Assembly (NCBI RefSeq): GCF_000819685.1
Contig: NZ_CDBR01000019.1
Span: forward strand, 1-64,000
Length of the DNA: 64,000 bases
DNA from: Aeromonas allosaccharophila
Lineage (GTDB): Bacteria; Pseudomonadota; Gammaproteobacteria; Enterobacterales; Aeromonadaceae
Direction of reading: 5' to 3'
The translations under genes were made by a program, and so were the position numbers. Under the pieces are notes generated by a model. It saw only the letters and a list, made by a program, of their open reading frames with translations, was not told where the DNA came from and did not search any database. Positions 45,110 through 54,292 of the stretch are shown here, one piece after another; the first letter of the stretch is position 1, and each line of letters begins with the position of its first letter.

Positions 45110-45225
45110 GGCGCCAGCCTCAACTGCATAGCGGTAGCCTCAAGCCGACCCATCAACATGGCAACCAGCAGCACCTCCAGCAGGGTAAAGCCGGATTGGC
45201 GATGAGCAGATGGCGCAGCCCTCAT
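45106..45225 (-). pseudogene. Truncated tandem copy of the exeH 5' end (39-codon ORF)
   Basis: A 39-residue ORF (MRAAPSAHRQSGFTLLEVLL, then VAMLMGRLEATAMQLRLAP) repeats the prepilin site and TM helix of exeH. About 70 bp align at roughly 80-85% with a period of 104 bp. Its stop overlaps the exeH start (ATGA). As written it would be a single-helix pseudopilin fragment without the globular domain. It lies 47 bp after exeG. Confidence 0.87.
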
Positions 45226-45272
45226 TCAGGCTGCTCCAGCAAGGCGGAGTGAATGCGCTGGTGGCACATCAC

Positions 45273-45704
45273 TTATTGGAAATCCTTCAGGTTCCAGTTG
45301 CCGATGTCATCATCGGTACCGGCTTCACCATCCAGACCCATGGAGAAGATGTCGATCTTGCCGAACTGGCCCGGGCTCAGCAGCTGGTACGGGTTGCCCC
45401 AGGGATCTTGCGGCAGGCGCTTGATGTAGCCGCCATCGCGGTAGCTGCGCGGCGCCGGATCGATGGAGGGCTTGGTCACCAGTGCATCCAGACCCTGTTC
45501 GGTGGTCGGGTAGCGGTTGTTGTCCAGCTTGTACATGTCGAGGGCGTTTTCCAGTGCCACGATATCGGAGACCGCTTTCTGCTGGTCAGCTTTCTCCTTG
45601 TTGCCCATCAGGTTGGGCACCACCAGACTGGCCAGAATGCCGAGGATCACGATGACCACCATGACTTCCAGCAGGGTAAAACCGGATTGACGACGCTTTT
45701 GCAT
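45273..45704 (-). CDS. exeG: ExeG/GspG, major pseudopilin
   Basis: This 143-residue major pseudopilin polymerises into the secretion pseudopilus. Prepilin site: RRQSG^FTLLEVMVVIVILG. The Ca-binding globular domain has YKLDNNRYPTTEQGLDALV and GLDGEAGTDDDIGNW. A strong RBS (AGGGAG) lies upstream of ATG 45704. Unlike the neighbours it has a long structured leader gap after exeF, consistent with separate or boosted expression of this abundant protein. Confidence 0.97.
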   Translation of the reverse strand: MQKRRQSGFTLLEVMVVIVILGILASLVVPNLMGNKEKADQQKAVSDIVALENALDMYKLDNNRYPTTEQGLDALVTKPSIDPAPRSYRDGGYIKRLPQDPWGNPYQLLSPGQFGKIDIFSMGLDGEAGTDDDIGNWNLKDFQ

Positions 45705-45792
45705 GAGTTACTCCCTAACGAAATGAGATGGCATGAACCATCAACGATAAATTGTTAAACCGCAATCGTTCGATGACGCCTGTCGGCTAAGC

Positions 45793-45853
45793 GAACCTGC
45801 GGGATCGATTGGATTGGCAGGTTCTAATAGGGTCGCGTATTCGGACGTCCGAA
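45793..45853. repeat. Palindrome and hairpin in the exeF-exeG gap
   Basis: A perfect 14-bp palindrome TTCGGACGTCCGAA (45840-45853) lies just after the exeF stop. Next to it is an 8-bp inverted repeat GAACCTGC/GCAGGTTC (45793-45800, 45817-45824). They could mark an mRNA-processing site, attenuator or internal promoter ahead of the major pseudopilin. Confidence 0.7.
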
Positions 45854-45855
45854 CC

Positions 45856-47076
45856 TTACATATTCACCATATTGTTGAGCTCGAGGATCGGCTGCAGGAT
45901 CGACATCACGATAAACAGCACCACCCCGGCCATGGAGACCACCAGCATGGGTTCGAACACCCCGAGGGCGATATTGACCTGGGATTCAAACTCCCGATCC
46001 TGGTTGTCCGCTGCCCGCTCCAGCATGCTGTCGAGCTCGCCGCTCTGCTCGCCGGAGGCGATCATGTGCAGCATCATGGGCGGGAAAATTTTGGTCTCGG
46101 TCAGCGACTTGCGCAGACTGGTCCCCTCGCGTACCCGTTCGGCGGCCTCGAGAATGCGCATTCTGGCAAAGTCGTTGGAGAGCACTTCGCCGGAGATCTT
46201 CATCCCCTCCAGTAGCGGTACCGCACTGGCGTTGAGGATGCTTAGAGTACGGGCGAAACGGGCGGTGTTGAGGCCGCGGCTGACCCGGCCAATCACCGGC
46301 AGGCCGAGCAACACTTGATGCCAGCGTCGGCGGCGTTTTTCATCGGTGAGCCACCAGCGCCAGACAAAGCTGCCGAGGAAGATCAGCAGCAGGAACCAGA
46401 GGCCATAGGCCTGCATCAGCTCGCTGGTGCCGATGAGAAAGCGGGTGGTGCCCGGCAACTGCTGGCCCATGTGTTCAAACTGGGCCACCACCTTGGGCAC
46501 CACGGCGGTAAGCAGGATCGAGATGACCCCGATGGCGACACAGGTGAGCACGATGGGGTAGATCATCGCCTGCAGCAGCTTGGTGCGCATGTGCTGGCGC
46601 TGCTCGGTGTAGTCGGCGAGGCGGTTGAGCACCTTCTCCAGATGACCCGACTTTTCACCGGCCGCCACCATGGAGCGAAACAGCTGGTCGAACACATGGG
46701 GGAAGGCACCCAGCGAGTCGGCCAGCGAATAACCTTCCACCACCTTGCTGCGCACGGTCGCCACCAGAGAGCGCAAGTGGGCCTTTTCGCACTGCTCGGC
46801 CACCGCCTTGAGTGCCTCTTCGATGGTGAGACCAGCCCCCACCAGCGTTGCCAGCTGGCGAGTGATCAGGGCCAGCTCTGCAGTGGAGGCACCGCGACGA
46901 AACAGGGCGAAGCGGGTCGCCTCCCGTTTGGCCTTCTCGGTGGTCTCGTTCACCTCGAGGGGGGTGAGCCCCTGTTCGCGCAGCAGCTGGCGTACCTGAC
47001 GGGCCGAGTCGCCCTCCATCACGCCGCTCTTGCTGCGCCCCTTGTTGTCGAGGGCCTTGTATTCGAATGCCGCCAT
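45856..47076 (-). CDS. exeF: ExeF/GspF, inner-membrane platform protein
   Basis: This 406-residue GspF has two cytoplasmic helical domains and three TM helices. The start MAAFEYKALDNKGRSKSGVM is typical. STAELALITRQLATLVGAGL precedes domain 1; TM1 is PIVLTCVAIGVISILLTAVV. The C-terminal TM is EPMLVVSMAGVVLFIVMSIL. It starts 1 bp after exeE. Confidence 0.97.
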   Translation of the reverse strand: MAAFEYKALDNKGRSKSGVMEGDSARQVRQLLREQGLTPLEVNETTEKAKREATRFALFRRGASTAELALITRQLATLVGAGLTIEEALKAVAEQCEKAHLRSLVATVRSKVVEGYSLADSLGAFPHVFDQLFRSMVAAGEKSGHLEKVLNRLADYTEQRQHMRTKLLQAMIYPIVLTCVAIGVISILLTAVVPKVVAQFEHMGQQLPGTTRFLIGTSELMQAYGLWFLLLIFLGSFVWRWWLTDEKRRRRWHQVLLGLPVIGRVSRGLNTARFARTLSILNASAVPLLEGMKISGEVLSNDFARMRILEAAERVREGTSLRKSLTETKIFPPMMLHMIASGEQSGELDSMLERAADNQDREFESQVNIALGVFEPMLVVSMAGVVLFIVMSILQPILELNNMVNM

Positions 47077-47077
47077 T

Positions 47078-48583
47078 TCAATCTTCCCGGGTCACGCGCA
47101 GCACCTCTTCGAGGCTGGTCTGCCCCTTGAGCACCTTGTCGATGCCGTCACGGCGGATGCTGGGGGTGTGGCCGCGGATCAGCCGCTCGATGGCGAGCTC
47201 GCCGCTGGCACTGTGAATGGCTTCACGCACCGCTTCGTCGATCACCACCAGCTCGTGGATGCCGGTTCGACCGCGGTAGCCGGTGTGGTTGCACTGTTCG
47301 CAGCCCACCGGGCGCCACACCTGCTGATCGGGGGCCAGTTCGATGCCCATGGCCAGCCGCTCCTGCTCGGTAATGGGGCGCGGGGCGCGGCAATCGGGGC
47401 AGAGGGTGCGCACCAGCCGCTGGGCCAGCACCGCCAGCAAGGACGAGGAGAGCAGGAAGGGCTCGATCCCCATGTCCCGCATCCGGGTGATGGCACCGAT
47501 GGCGGTGTTGGTGTGAAGGGTCGACATCACCAGATGACCGGTGAGGGACGCCTGCACCGCGATCTGAGCGGTCTCGAGGTCACGGATTTCCCCCACCATC
47601 ACCACATCCGGATCCTGACGCAGAATGGCGCGCAGGCCGCGGGCGAAGGTCATGTCCACCTTGGTGTTGACCTGGGTCTGGCCCACCCCTTCGAGGTCAT
47701 ATTCGATGGGGTCTTCGACGGTCAGGATGTTGCGATCCCGCGAGTTGATCTCGGAGAGCGCCGCATAGAGGGTGGTGGATTTACCTGAACCGGTCGGGCC
47801 GGTCACCAGTATGATGCCGTGGGGCTTGCGAATGAGCTCGCTGATGATGGTGCGATTGGCTTTGGTCATGCCGAGCTGCTTGAGCTCGAGGCGCACGTTG
47901 TTCTTGTCGAGCAGACGCAATACCACTCGCTCGCCGTAGCTGGACGGCATGGTGGAGACCCGCACGTCGACGGCACGGCCACCGATACGCAAGGAGATTC
48001 GACCATCCTGCGGCACCCGCTTCTCGGCGATGTCCATCCGTGACATGACCTTGATCCGCGAGACCAAGAGCGAGGCCAGTTTGCGATGGGGGCGCAGGAT
48101 CTCCCGCAGCACCCCATCGATGCGAAAACGGATCACCAGTGCCCGTTCGAAGGTCTCGATATGGATATCGGAGGCCTCCTCCTTGATCGCCTCACTCAAC
48201 ATGGCGTTGATGAGACGAATGATGGGGGCGTCGTCATCGGCATCCAGCAGATCTTCGCTCTGCGGCAGCTCTTCGGCCAGCGCGAAGAAGTCCATCTCGT
48301 TGCCGAGATCTTCCATCAGCTGGCGCGCCTCGGAGGAGTCGCGCTGGTAGTGGGCCATCAGCAGCTCTTCGAAGGCGTCGTTGTCGAGCTGCTCCACCGC
48401 GAAGCTGCAACCGGCTACCCGCCGCACTTCCAGCAGGGCCTGCGGGGTGACGCCGGGGCGACACTGCAGCACGGGGGCACCGTCCCGCTCAATCAGGATC
48501 ACCCCGAAGTTGCGGGCAAAGACAAAGGGGAGCTCGGGCAGTTGCGCAGGCCCGACGCTTCCATCCAGATGGTAGGCACTCAT
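47078..48583 (-). CDS. exeE: ExeE/GspE, type II secretion ATPase
   Basis: This 501-residue secretion ATPase powers pseudopilus assembly. The Walker [18 protein letters not shown] is near residue 261-268. [17 protein letters not shown] is the Asp box; [20 protein letters not shown] is Walker B and the His box. A zinc-binding tetracysteine (CPDC...CEQC) lies near residues 395-435. Its start overlaps the exeD stop by 1 nt (TGATG). Confidence 0.97.
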   Translation of the reverse strand: MSAYHLDGSVGPAQLPELPFVFARNFGVILIERDGAPVLQCRPGVTPQALLEVRRVAGCSFAVEQLDNDAFEELLMAHYQRDSSEARQLMEDLGNEMDFFALAEELPQSEDLLDADDDAPIIRLINAMLSEAIKEEASDIHIETFERALVIRFRIDGVLREILRPHRKLASLLVSRIKVMSRMDIAEKRVPQDGRISLRIGGRAVDVRVSTMPSSYGERVVLRLLDKNNVRLELKQLGMTKANRTIISELIRKPHGIILVTGPTGSGKSTTLYAALSEINSRDRNILTVEDPIEYDLEGVGQTQVNTKVDMTFARGLRAILRQDPDVVMVGEIRDLETAQIAVQASLTGHLVMSTLHTNTAIGAITRMRDMGIEPFLLSSSLLAVLAQRLVRTLCPDCRAPRPITEQERLAMGIELAPDQQVWRPVGCEQCNHTGYRGRTGIHELVVIDEAVREAIHSASGELAIERLIRGHTPSIRRDGIDKVLKGQTSLEEVLRVTRED

Positions 48584-50619
48584 CAGGGTTTACTCTGCAC
48601 AAACGGAGTGGTGGTCTCGACAGTGTTCTGCTGTCTGCTCTGCATCTCGCTGATCTGCTTCTGGATCTCTTTTTGCAGCTCGGGCGACACCATCACATCC
48701 TGACCATAGGCAGGCAATACCTGACGGGCGGGGGAGGTGAGATACCCCTCCTGCGAGGCGGCATTGAGCTGCTCGGCGCGGAACAGACTGTACTTGTTAC
48801 TGGAGATGCCAGAGTAGACGTCTGCATCGCGCAAGATGGTGGGCCGGATAAAGACCATCAGGTTGCGCTTGGAGGTACTATTGGCGGTAGAGCGGAACAG
48901 ATAGCCCAGTACCGGGATATCACCTAGCAGCGGTACCTTGGAGATCTCCTCCTTGGTCTGCTCATCCATCAGGCCGCCCAGCACCACGGTTTCGCCACTC
49001 TTTACCAGCACTGAGTTCTTGACGGTGCGGGTATCGAAGGTGGGTCCCAGACCGTCTGTTCCTGTCGCCTGTTTACCCACGCTCGAGACCTCCTGCTCGA
49101 TGTTGAGCAGCACCGAATCCCCTTCGTTGATCTGCGGCGTGACCGTCAGCTTAGTGCCCACCGTCTTGCGTTCGATGGTGCTGAACACCTGATCGCTGGT
49201 GGTGGAGGTCTGTGAGCCGCTCTGGACCGGGACCTCCTGACCGACGTTGAAGGAGGCCTCCTTGTTGTCCATGGTGACGATACTCGGGGTGGAGAGAATA
49301 TCGTTCTTGGTATTGGAGGCCAGCGCTGTGGCCAGCATGGCCCAGTCGCCGTGATAGAAACCGGCTGCCATCCCGTTAAAGCTCTCTAGCAATTTGGCGG
49401 CACTGTCGGTCTTGCCATTCTGGTAATCCTTACCCGCAGCGATAGCACCGGTGATGGGGACACCAGTGTTGGTGAACTGGGTACCGCCGCCGTTGGCATT
49501 GCCCCACTGGACGCCGAAGTTAAGGCCATCGCCATCCTGCATCTCGACGATGATCGCCTCCACCAGTACCTGGGCGCGGCGGATATCGAGCTTGGCCACC
49601 ACCTGCTCCAGTTCGGACATCACATCCGGCTGGGCGGTGATGACCAGTGCGTTGGTGGTCTCGTCGGCGGAGATGGCCAGCTTGCCACCGCCGATGCTGG
49701 CGCCACCTGTGGTTGCGCCGCCGCCCTTCTTGTCGGCCTCGATGCTGGAGCTGACCCCCTTGAGCACCTCGACCATATCTTTGGCCTTGCCATATTTGAG
49801 GTAGAAGACCCGGGTGTTGCCCTGGCTCTGCAGGTCGCGGTCGAGCTGGCGCACCATCTGGATGATGCGGGCGCGCGCTTTGGGCTCACCACTCACCACC
49901 ACCGAGTTGGTGCGCTCGTCGGCCACTACCTTGGGGGAGAGCAGCAGGGAGGCGGTACCGCCCTGTGGGTTGCCATCCTTGTTGAGGTTGGTCACCAGCC
50001 GCACCATTTCACCCGCCGAGGCGAACTTGAGCTTGATGATGTCCACATCCTGATCGCCTGCGCGGTCGACCCGGTTCACCACTTCCACCAGACGGTTGAC
50101 CACGGCGGCGCGGCCAGTGATCAGCAGCACGTTGGAGGGCTCGTAGTGCACCACGTTGCCACCACCGGCGTTGTCGTTGAGCTGGCGCAGCAGCGGCGCC
50201 AGTTCACGGACCGAGACGTTGCGCACCGGCACTACTCTAGTCACCATCTCGTCGCCCATGCCCGGGTTGCTGCCATCCACCACCGGAATGGCTGAGGTCT
50301 TGGCATCCCGCGAGCGCAACACCTTGAGCACCCCGTTGTCCATCGGCACCACGGCAAAGCCGTAGACGTCGAGCACGCTCAGGAAGAACTGGTAGTACTG
50401 CTCCTCATTGAGCAGGTCGTAGCTGCGCACGTTGATCTTGCCGCGCACCGAGGGCTCTATGATGATGGTTTTATTGAGGTTCTTGCCCACCGTATTGATG
50501 AACTCTTCAATCTCGGCGTTCTTGAAACTGGCTGAATATTCGGTGGCCCAGGCTGAGCCCGCCATCATCAGTGCCGCTGCGACAGTGGCTAGACGCCAGC
50601 CTTTCCCTTTAGTTGTCAT
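48583..50619 (-). CDS. exeD: ExeD/GspD, outer-membrane secretin
   Basis: This 678-residue secretin forms the outer-membrane channel; the length equals the known Aeromonas ExeD. A signal peptide ([16 protein letters not shown]) is followed by N0-N3 domains ([36 protein letters not shown]-type repeats) with a Gly-rich insertion ([15 protein letters not shown]). The secretin domain has [20 protein letters not shown] and [20 protein letters not shown]. ExeA and ExeB are known to assist its assembly in Aeromonas. It lies 21 bp after exeC. Confidence 0.97.
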   Translation of the reverse strand: MTTKGKGWRLATVAAALMMAGSAWATEYSASFKNAEIEEFINTVGKNLNKTIIIEPSVRGKINVRSYDLLNEEQYYQFFLSVLDVYGFAVVPMDNGVLKVLRSRDAKTSAIPVVDGSNPGMGDEMVTRVVPVRNVSVRELAPLLRQLNDNAGGGNVVHYEPSNVLLITGRAAVVNRLVEVVNRVDRAGDQDVDIIKLKFASAGEMVRLVTNLNKDGNPQGGTASLLLSPKVVADERTNSVVVSGEPKARARIIQMVRQLDRDLQSQGNTRVFYLKYGKAKDMVEVLKGVSSSIEADKKGGGATTGGASIGGGKLAISADETTNALVITAQPDVMSELEQVVAKLDIRRAQVLVEAIIVEMQDGDGLNFGVQWGNANGGGTQFTNTGVPITGAIAAGKDYQNGKTDSAAKLLESFNGMAAGFYHGDWAMLATALASNTKNDILSTPSIVTMDNKEASFNVGQEVPVQSGSQTSTTSDQVFSTIERKTVGTKLTVTPQINEGDSVLLNIEQEVSSVGKQATGTDGLGPTFDTRTVKNSVLVKSGETVVLGGLMDEQTKEEISKVPLLGDIPVLGYLFRSTANSTSKRNLMVFIRPTILRDADVYSGISSNKYSLFRAEQLNAASQEGYLTSPARQVLPAYGQDVMVSPELQKEIQKQISEMQSRQQNTVETTTPFVQSKP

Positions 50620-50640
50620 TATTGGTACGACTCCAAATCA

Positions 50641-51513
50641 TTATTCTGACAAGCGCACATAGATGTCGAACTGTTCGCCCTGTCGCTCGACGGTCACTGT
50701 CATTTCCGTTGCGCCAGCCATCTGCTGCATCGCCTGCATGGCTTGCATGTTGTCCCGTAAATCCAGCCCGTTGATGCTGATGGCCAGGTCATTGGCCTGC
50801 AGCCCGCTCTGGTTGAAAAACTCAGGATTGCTGCCCGGATTGAGGCGATAGCCGGTCATGCGGCCATCCACCTGAACCGGTGAAATATTGAGGTAATCGG
50901 TGATCTTGCCCGGATCGGCCATCAGCTCGCTGCGCAGGGAACCAAGGGGGGCTGCGTTGGCGGTTTGCGGCAGCGGTTTGCCATACTCCTCGCCGTCCAG
51001 CATCAGGGTCTCGTCGCGGCCATCCCGTTCGATGATCACCCGATCCGGATAGACCTGTCGGATCCGCGCCTGGGTGCCGTCAATCATGTCACCGACCCCG
51101 TAGGAGTTCTGAATGCCGGACATGGCGATGATGGCGATGGATTTGGCGGGATCTGAGCTGGCCAACACCCCGTTGAGCTGGGCATTGAGCTGGGTGCGCG
51201 GGGCATTGGCGGCCACGGCGGCGGCTTTGGCCTGCGCCTTGGGGATCGCCTTGCCAAACAGCCCCAGCCGGGTCACCTCGCCCAGTTCAATGCGCGGGTT
51301 GCCTTGGCTGCTGGCCGCCACGGCGGACGGTTGCCACGGTTGGCTGGTTGGCGGGCTTGCCAGAGTGAGCAGACGCCAGGTGAGCGCGGCGCTCTGCTGC
51401 GCCAGCATGATCAGCAGCGCCAGAAAGAGCACCTGAGTCACTCTGGTCATGGGTAGCCGCCGGCACTGGGCCAGCAGCGTGGTCAAAATGTCATCCCTGA
51501 ATCGTAATGTCAT
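50641..51513 (-). CDS. exeC: ExeC/GspC, secretin-platform linker
   Basis: This 290-residue bitopic protein has one TM (TQVLFLALLIMLAQQSAALT), a homology-region domain (LNAQLNGVLASSDPAKSIAI; GDMIDGTQARIRQVYPDRVI) and a C-terminal PDZ domain (FFNQSGLQANDLAISINGLD). It links the inner platform to the ExeD secretin. ATG 51513 fits known ExeC lengths; a longer frame to 51612 lacks support. It is the first gene of the exeC-N operon. Confidence 0.95.
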   Translation of the reverse strand: MTLRFRDDILTTLLAQCRRLPMTRVTQVLFLALLIMLAQQSAALTWRLLTLASPPTSQPWQPSAVAASSQGNPRIELGEVTRLGLFGKAIPKAQAKAAAVAANAPRTQLNAQLNGVLASSDPAKSIAIIAMSGIQNSYGVGDMIDGTQARIRQVYPDRVIIERDGRDETLMLDGEEYGKPLPQTANAAPLGSLRSELMADPGKITDYLNISPVQVDGRMTGYRLNPGSNPEFFNQSGLQANDLAISINGLDLRDNMQAMQAMQQMAGATEMTVTVERQGEQFDIYVRLSE

Positions 51514-51740
51514 ATTAATCAACAAATTCCAGGTTCTGGTGCGGCTGCGTATTGTGTACGGCGGTTTGCCGCGATACAACGGCTCCGGGCACTCCAATGC
51601 GCAAAAATGCATATTTCATCACATCTGGACTGAATGAGTGCTGACAAAAGTAGCAACCCTCAGTCGCGGCACTGGTCATAACCGCACTGTGTGGTGATTG
51701 TTTATGCGGCATCCGACAGGGCAGCCTTGCCGGTGATGGC

Positions 51741-52433
51741 TCACGGGGTCCAATCCTGCAACGCCTTGAGGGCCACACTCTGCCCGGCGACCTGCAGCAC
51801 GATAGATTGCTGCTCTATGCTGGTGAGCCACACCCCGGGGGCGATCTCGCTCCCCTCCCGGTATTCGCGGCCATTGAGCACCACGCCCCGCTTGGCGGGG
51901 TTGGAGGAGAAAACATGAGAACCGTAGCTCAGTTGCGGCACCTGTTGGCGCACCGACTGCGGAGCGGCACCCAGCGCCATTAACTGGGCCGGTTGCACGT
52001 TCTGGCTGGCGGCGTTCGGCGTCTCCTGCAATGGCGTTTCATTGAGTGCCCGCATCAGCTGCTCGGCCAGACTCAGATCGGGGGGATTCCCCTGGCTGGC
52101 CCCTTCGTTTCTGGCCACGGCTCTGGGTTGTACCACCGGCTCCGGCAGGGGCGGGGGCAGCGGGCGAGTCACCATCGCCCTGGGTTCGACCCGCACGAAG
52201 GGCGGGGTGATCACCTCTTTTATCTCCACCTTCTCCTCGATGGGGCGAAGGTGGATCAGGTGCCAACCATAGTTGGCGCCCGCCCCCAGCAGCAGGGCCA
52301 GAGGGGCCAGCAGCCAGCCGATGCGGCGGGAGGTACGCGCCTCTTCCCGGGGCATGGGCAAGCCCATGGCCGGGATATGGGCGCTCTGTTGCGGTTGCTG
52401 CGCTCGGTGCAGCGCTTTTAGCAGGGTAGACAT
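51741..52433 (-). CDS. exeB: ExeB/GspB, secretin assembly factor
   Basis: This 230-residue bitopic protein partners ExeA in Aeromonas. One TM (IGWLLAPLALLLGAGANYGW) follows ~35 cytoplasmic residues, then a Pro/Val-rich periplasmic linker (VTRPLPPPLPEPVVQPRAV). A C-terminal T2SSB-type domain ends the protein (LSYGSHVFSSNPAKRGVVL; GSEIAPGVWLTSIEQQSIV). Its ATG overlaps the exeA stop (TGATG). It lies 227 bp before exeC, which likely holds the exeC promoter. Confidence 0.95.
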   Translation of the reverse strand: MSTLLKALHRAQQPQQSAHIPAMGLPMPREEARTSRRIGWLLAPLALLLGAGANYGWHLIHLRPIEEKVEIKEVITPPFVRVEPRAMVTRPLPPPLPEPVVQPRAVARNEGASQGNPPDLSLAEQLMRALNETPLQETPNAASQNVQPAQLMALGAAPQSVRQQVPQLSYGSHVFSSNPAKRGVVLNGREYREGSEIAPGVWLTSIEQQSIVLQVAGQSVALKALQDWTP

Positions 52434-54001
52434 CAGGAGGCCTCCTCCAGTCTGGGCATGGGTTCACCGGAGAGGGCGTTGAGACGCAGCAGGGTGTTGC
52501 TGCCAGCGATGCCATCAGGGGTCAGGCCTTGGTCTTGCTGGAACTGGCGCAGCTTGTGTTTGAGCTGGTCATCGAAACGGCGCACCTTGCGCTCGGGTTG
52601 TTGCAGCGCACGGCTCAGGGCGTTGTCGAGCCACTGGATCTGGGTCTGACCGGCATTGCTGGCGATCAGGCTGACGCCCCCTTTCGGCATGCGCCAGAGC
52701 AGGGTGTAGCTGCCGCCCCAGTTGTCGCTGAGCCACTGACGATCCACCTGCCAGCTCTGGTCGCCGATCATCAGGCTGGCCTTGCCCGGCCCCAGATTGA
52801 CCAGGGTCGCGTAGTAGAGGCCGCCGGTGTCGTCGGTTAGGGTGATCATGGCGGGATGCTGCAGGGCGCGCAGCTCGTCGAGGCTCGCCTCTCCCTCCTG
52901 ACAGCGCAGGCCGGCGCGGGGCGCGTTGTCGCAGGTTGCCTCGAACGGCTCGGCCTCGTAGCCCCATACCTTGTAGAGATTCTGCATGGCGCTGTCGGGG
53001 TCGAGGGCCTGATTGATCGCCTCGGTCAGTTGCTCTGTCTGTTCGTCGGTTTCGTCGATGGTGACCGGCACCTCAACCTTGACCACCGGGCGGGTGGGGA
53101 ACACGCCGAAAAATTGCCAGCCCCACCAGCCAGCAGCCACCAGCAGGGCGCCTGCCAGCGTCACCACCAGACCGGAGACCCAGCTCCCCTCGTCACGAAC
53201 GCCATTGACCTCGAAGGCGGCCTGGCTGATATCGCCGTGGACCACCTTGTAGCTGCCACGGGCGAAGGCGGCGATCAGGGCGCGGTCGCAAATGAGGTTG
53301 ATGAAACGGGGGATGCCGCCGCTCAGGCGATGGAGCGTCTTGATGGCGCGAGGGGTAAAGATGGGTTGCACGCAGCCTGCGACCTGCAGCCGGAAGCGGA
53401 CGTAGGCATCCACGTCGCTGTGGGAGAGCGGCAGCAGGTGATAGCGGGCGGTAATGCGCTGGGCCAGCTGACGCAGCAGGGGTTGGCGCAGCATCTGTTG
53501 CAGCTCGGGCTGACCGATCAGCACCACTTGCAGCAGTTTTCGCTCGTCGGTTTCGAGGTTGGTGAGCAGACGCAGCTGCTCCAGTACGCCGGGCAGCAGG
53601 TGCTGCGCCTCATCCACCAGTACCACGCTGCGCTTGCCTGCCGCCAGGTTGGCCAGCAGGTGATCGCGAATAAGGTCGAACAGCCGCTTGATCCCGGCAT
53701 CTTCGGGATAGGGGAGTTGAAACTCGTCGCAGATGGCGGCCAGCAGATCCCGTTCGGTCAGGGAGGGGTTGAGGATGTAGGCGATCTCGGTCTCGGCGGG
53801 CAGCTGTTGCAGCAGGCAGCGGGAGACGGTGGTCTTGCCGGTGCCCACTTCGCCGGTCAGCAGCACAAAGCCGCCGCCATCCTGCAATCCATAGTTGAGA
53901 TGAGCAAGGGCTTCGCCGTGGCGCTCGCTCATATAGAGGTATTTGGGATTGGGCGAGATGGAAAACGGATGTTCCGAGAGGCCGAAGAACTGTGTGTACA
54001 T
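52433..54001 (-). CDS. exeA: ExeA/GspA, AAA+ ATPase with peptidoglycan-binding domain
   Basis: This protein of ~522 residues (from ATG 54001) drives ExeD secretin assembly. An AAA_22 ATPase begins MYTQFFGLSEHPFSISPNPK, with Walker A LLTGEVGTGKTTVSRCLL and Walker B VVLVDEAQHLLPG. A TM helix lies near residue 275 (VVTLAGALLVAAGWWGWQFF). The periplasmic part ends in a peptidoglycan-binding domain (KLRQFQQDQGLTPDGIAGSN). The frame is open to 54082, giving ~549 residues, close to the published ~547-residue ExeA; the start therefore remains uncertain. Neither ATG has a clear SD. Confidence 0.95.
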   Translation of the reverse strand: MYTQFFGLSEHPFSISPNPKYLYMSERHGEALAHLNYGLQDGGGFVLLTGEVGTGKTTVSRCLLQQLPAETEIAYILNPSLTERDLLAAICDEFQLPYPEDAGIKRLFDLIRDHLLANLAAGKRSVVLVDEAQHLLPGVLEQLRLLTNLETDERKLLQVVLIGQPELQQMLRQPLLRQLAQRITARYHLLPLSHSDVDAYVRFRLQVAGCVQPIFTPRAIKTLHRLSGGIPRFINLICDRALIAAFARGSYKVVHGDISQAAFEVNGVRDEGSWVSGLVVTLAGALLVAAGWWGWQFFGVFPTRPVVKVEVPVTIDETDEQTEQLTEAINQALDPDSAMQNLYKVWGYEAEPFEATCDNAPRAGLRCQEGEASLDELRALQHPAMITLTDDTGGLYYATLVNLGPGKASLMIGDQSWQVDRQWLSDNWGGSYTLLWRMPKGGVSLIASNAGQTQIQWLDNALSRALQQPERKVRRFDDQLKHKLRQFQQDQGLTPDGIAGSNTLLRLNALSGEPMPRLEEAS

Positions 54002-54120
54002 GAGGGTATTCTTTTGTAGCCGGCGACAGATGAAAAATGTCTCCGGATGATAGCAAACCTCGCTTTCATTGGAAGCCATCATTGGCGCAGGAGGGCAAAT
54101 TGCGGCCTTTTACTGCCATC

Positions 54121-54162
54121 TTGTGATCCCGGTTGCGTCATCGGTACGAACCCGGATCACAA
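54121..54162. repeat. Inverted repeat upstream of exeAB
   Basis: TTGTGATCC and GGATCACAA flank a ~24-nt spacer about 120-160 bp before exeA. It could be an operator or the HD-GYP transcript's 3' structure. No strong T-run follows. The remaining 54002-54292 gap holds no gene. Confidence 0.55.
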
Positions 54163-54292
54163 AATGACAAAAAACATCTGTAAATAAAGGGAAATATCAA
54201 TATCGGCCCGATGTAGCACATGCCGCTTGCGCGCATGTTTATGACACTTTTGCCCTGTCAGCGATCACGGCAACGGGTCGGGATGCCCCTGC

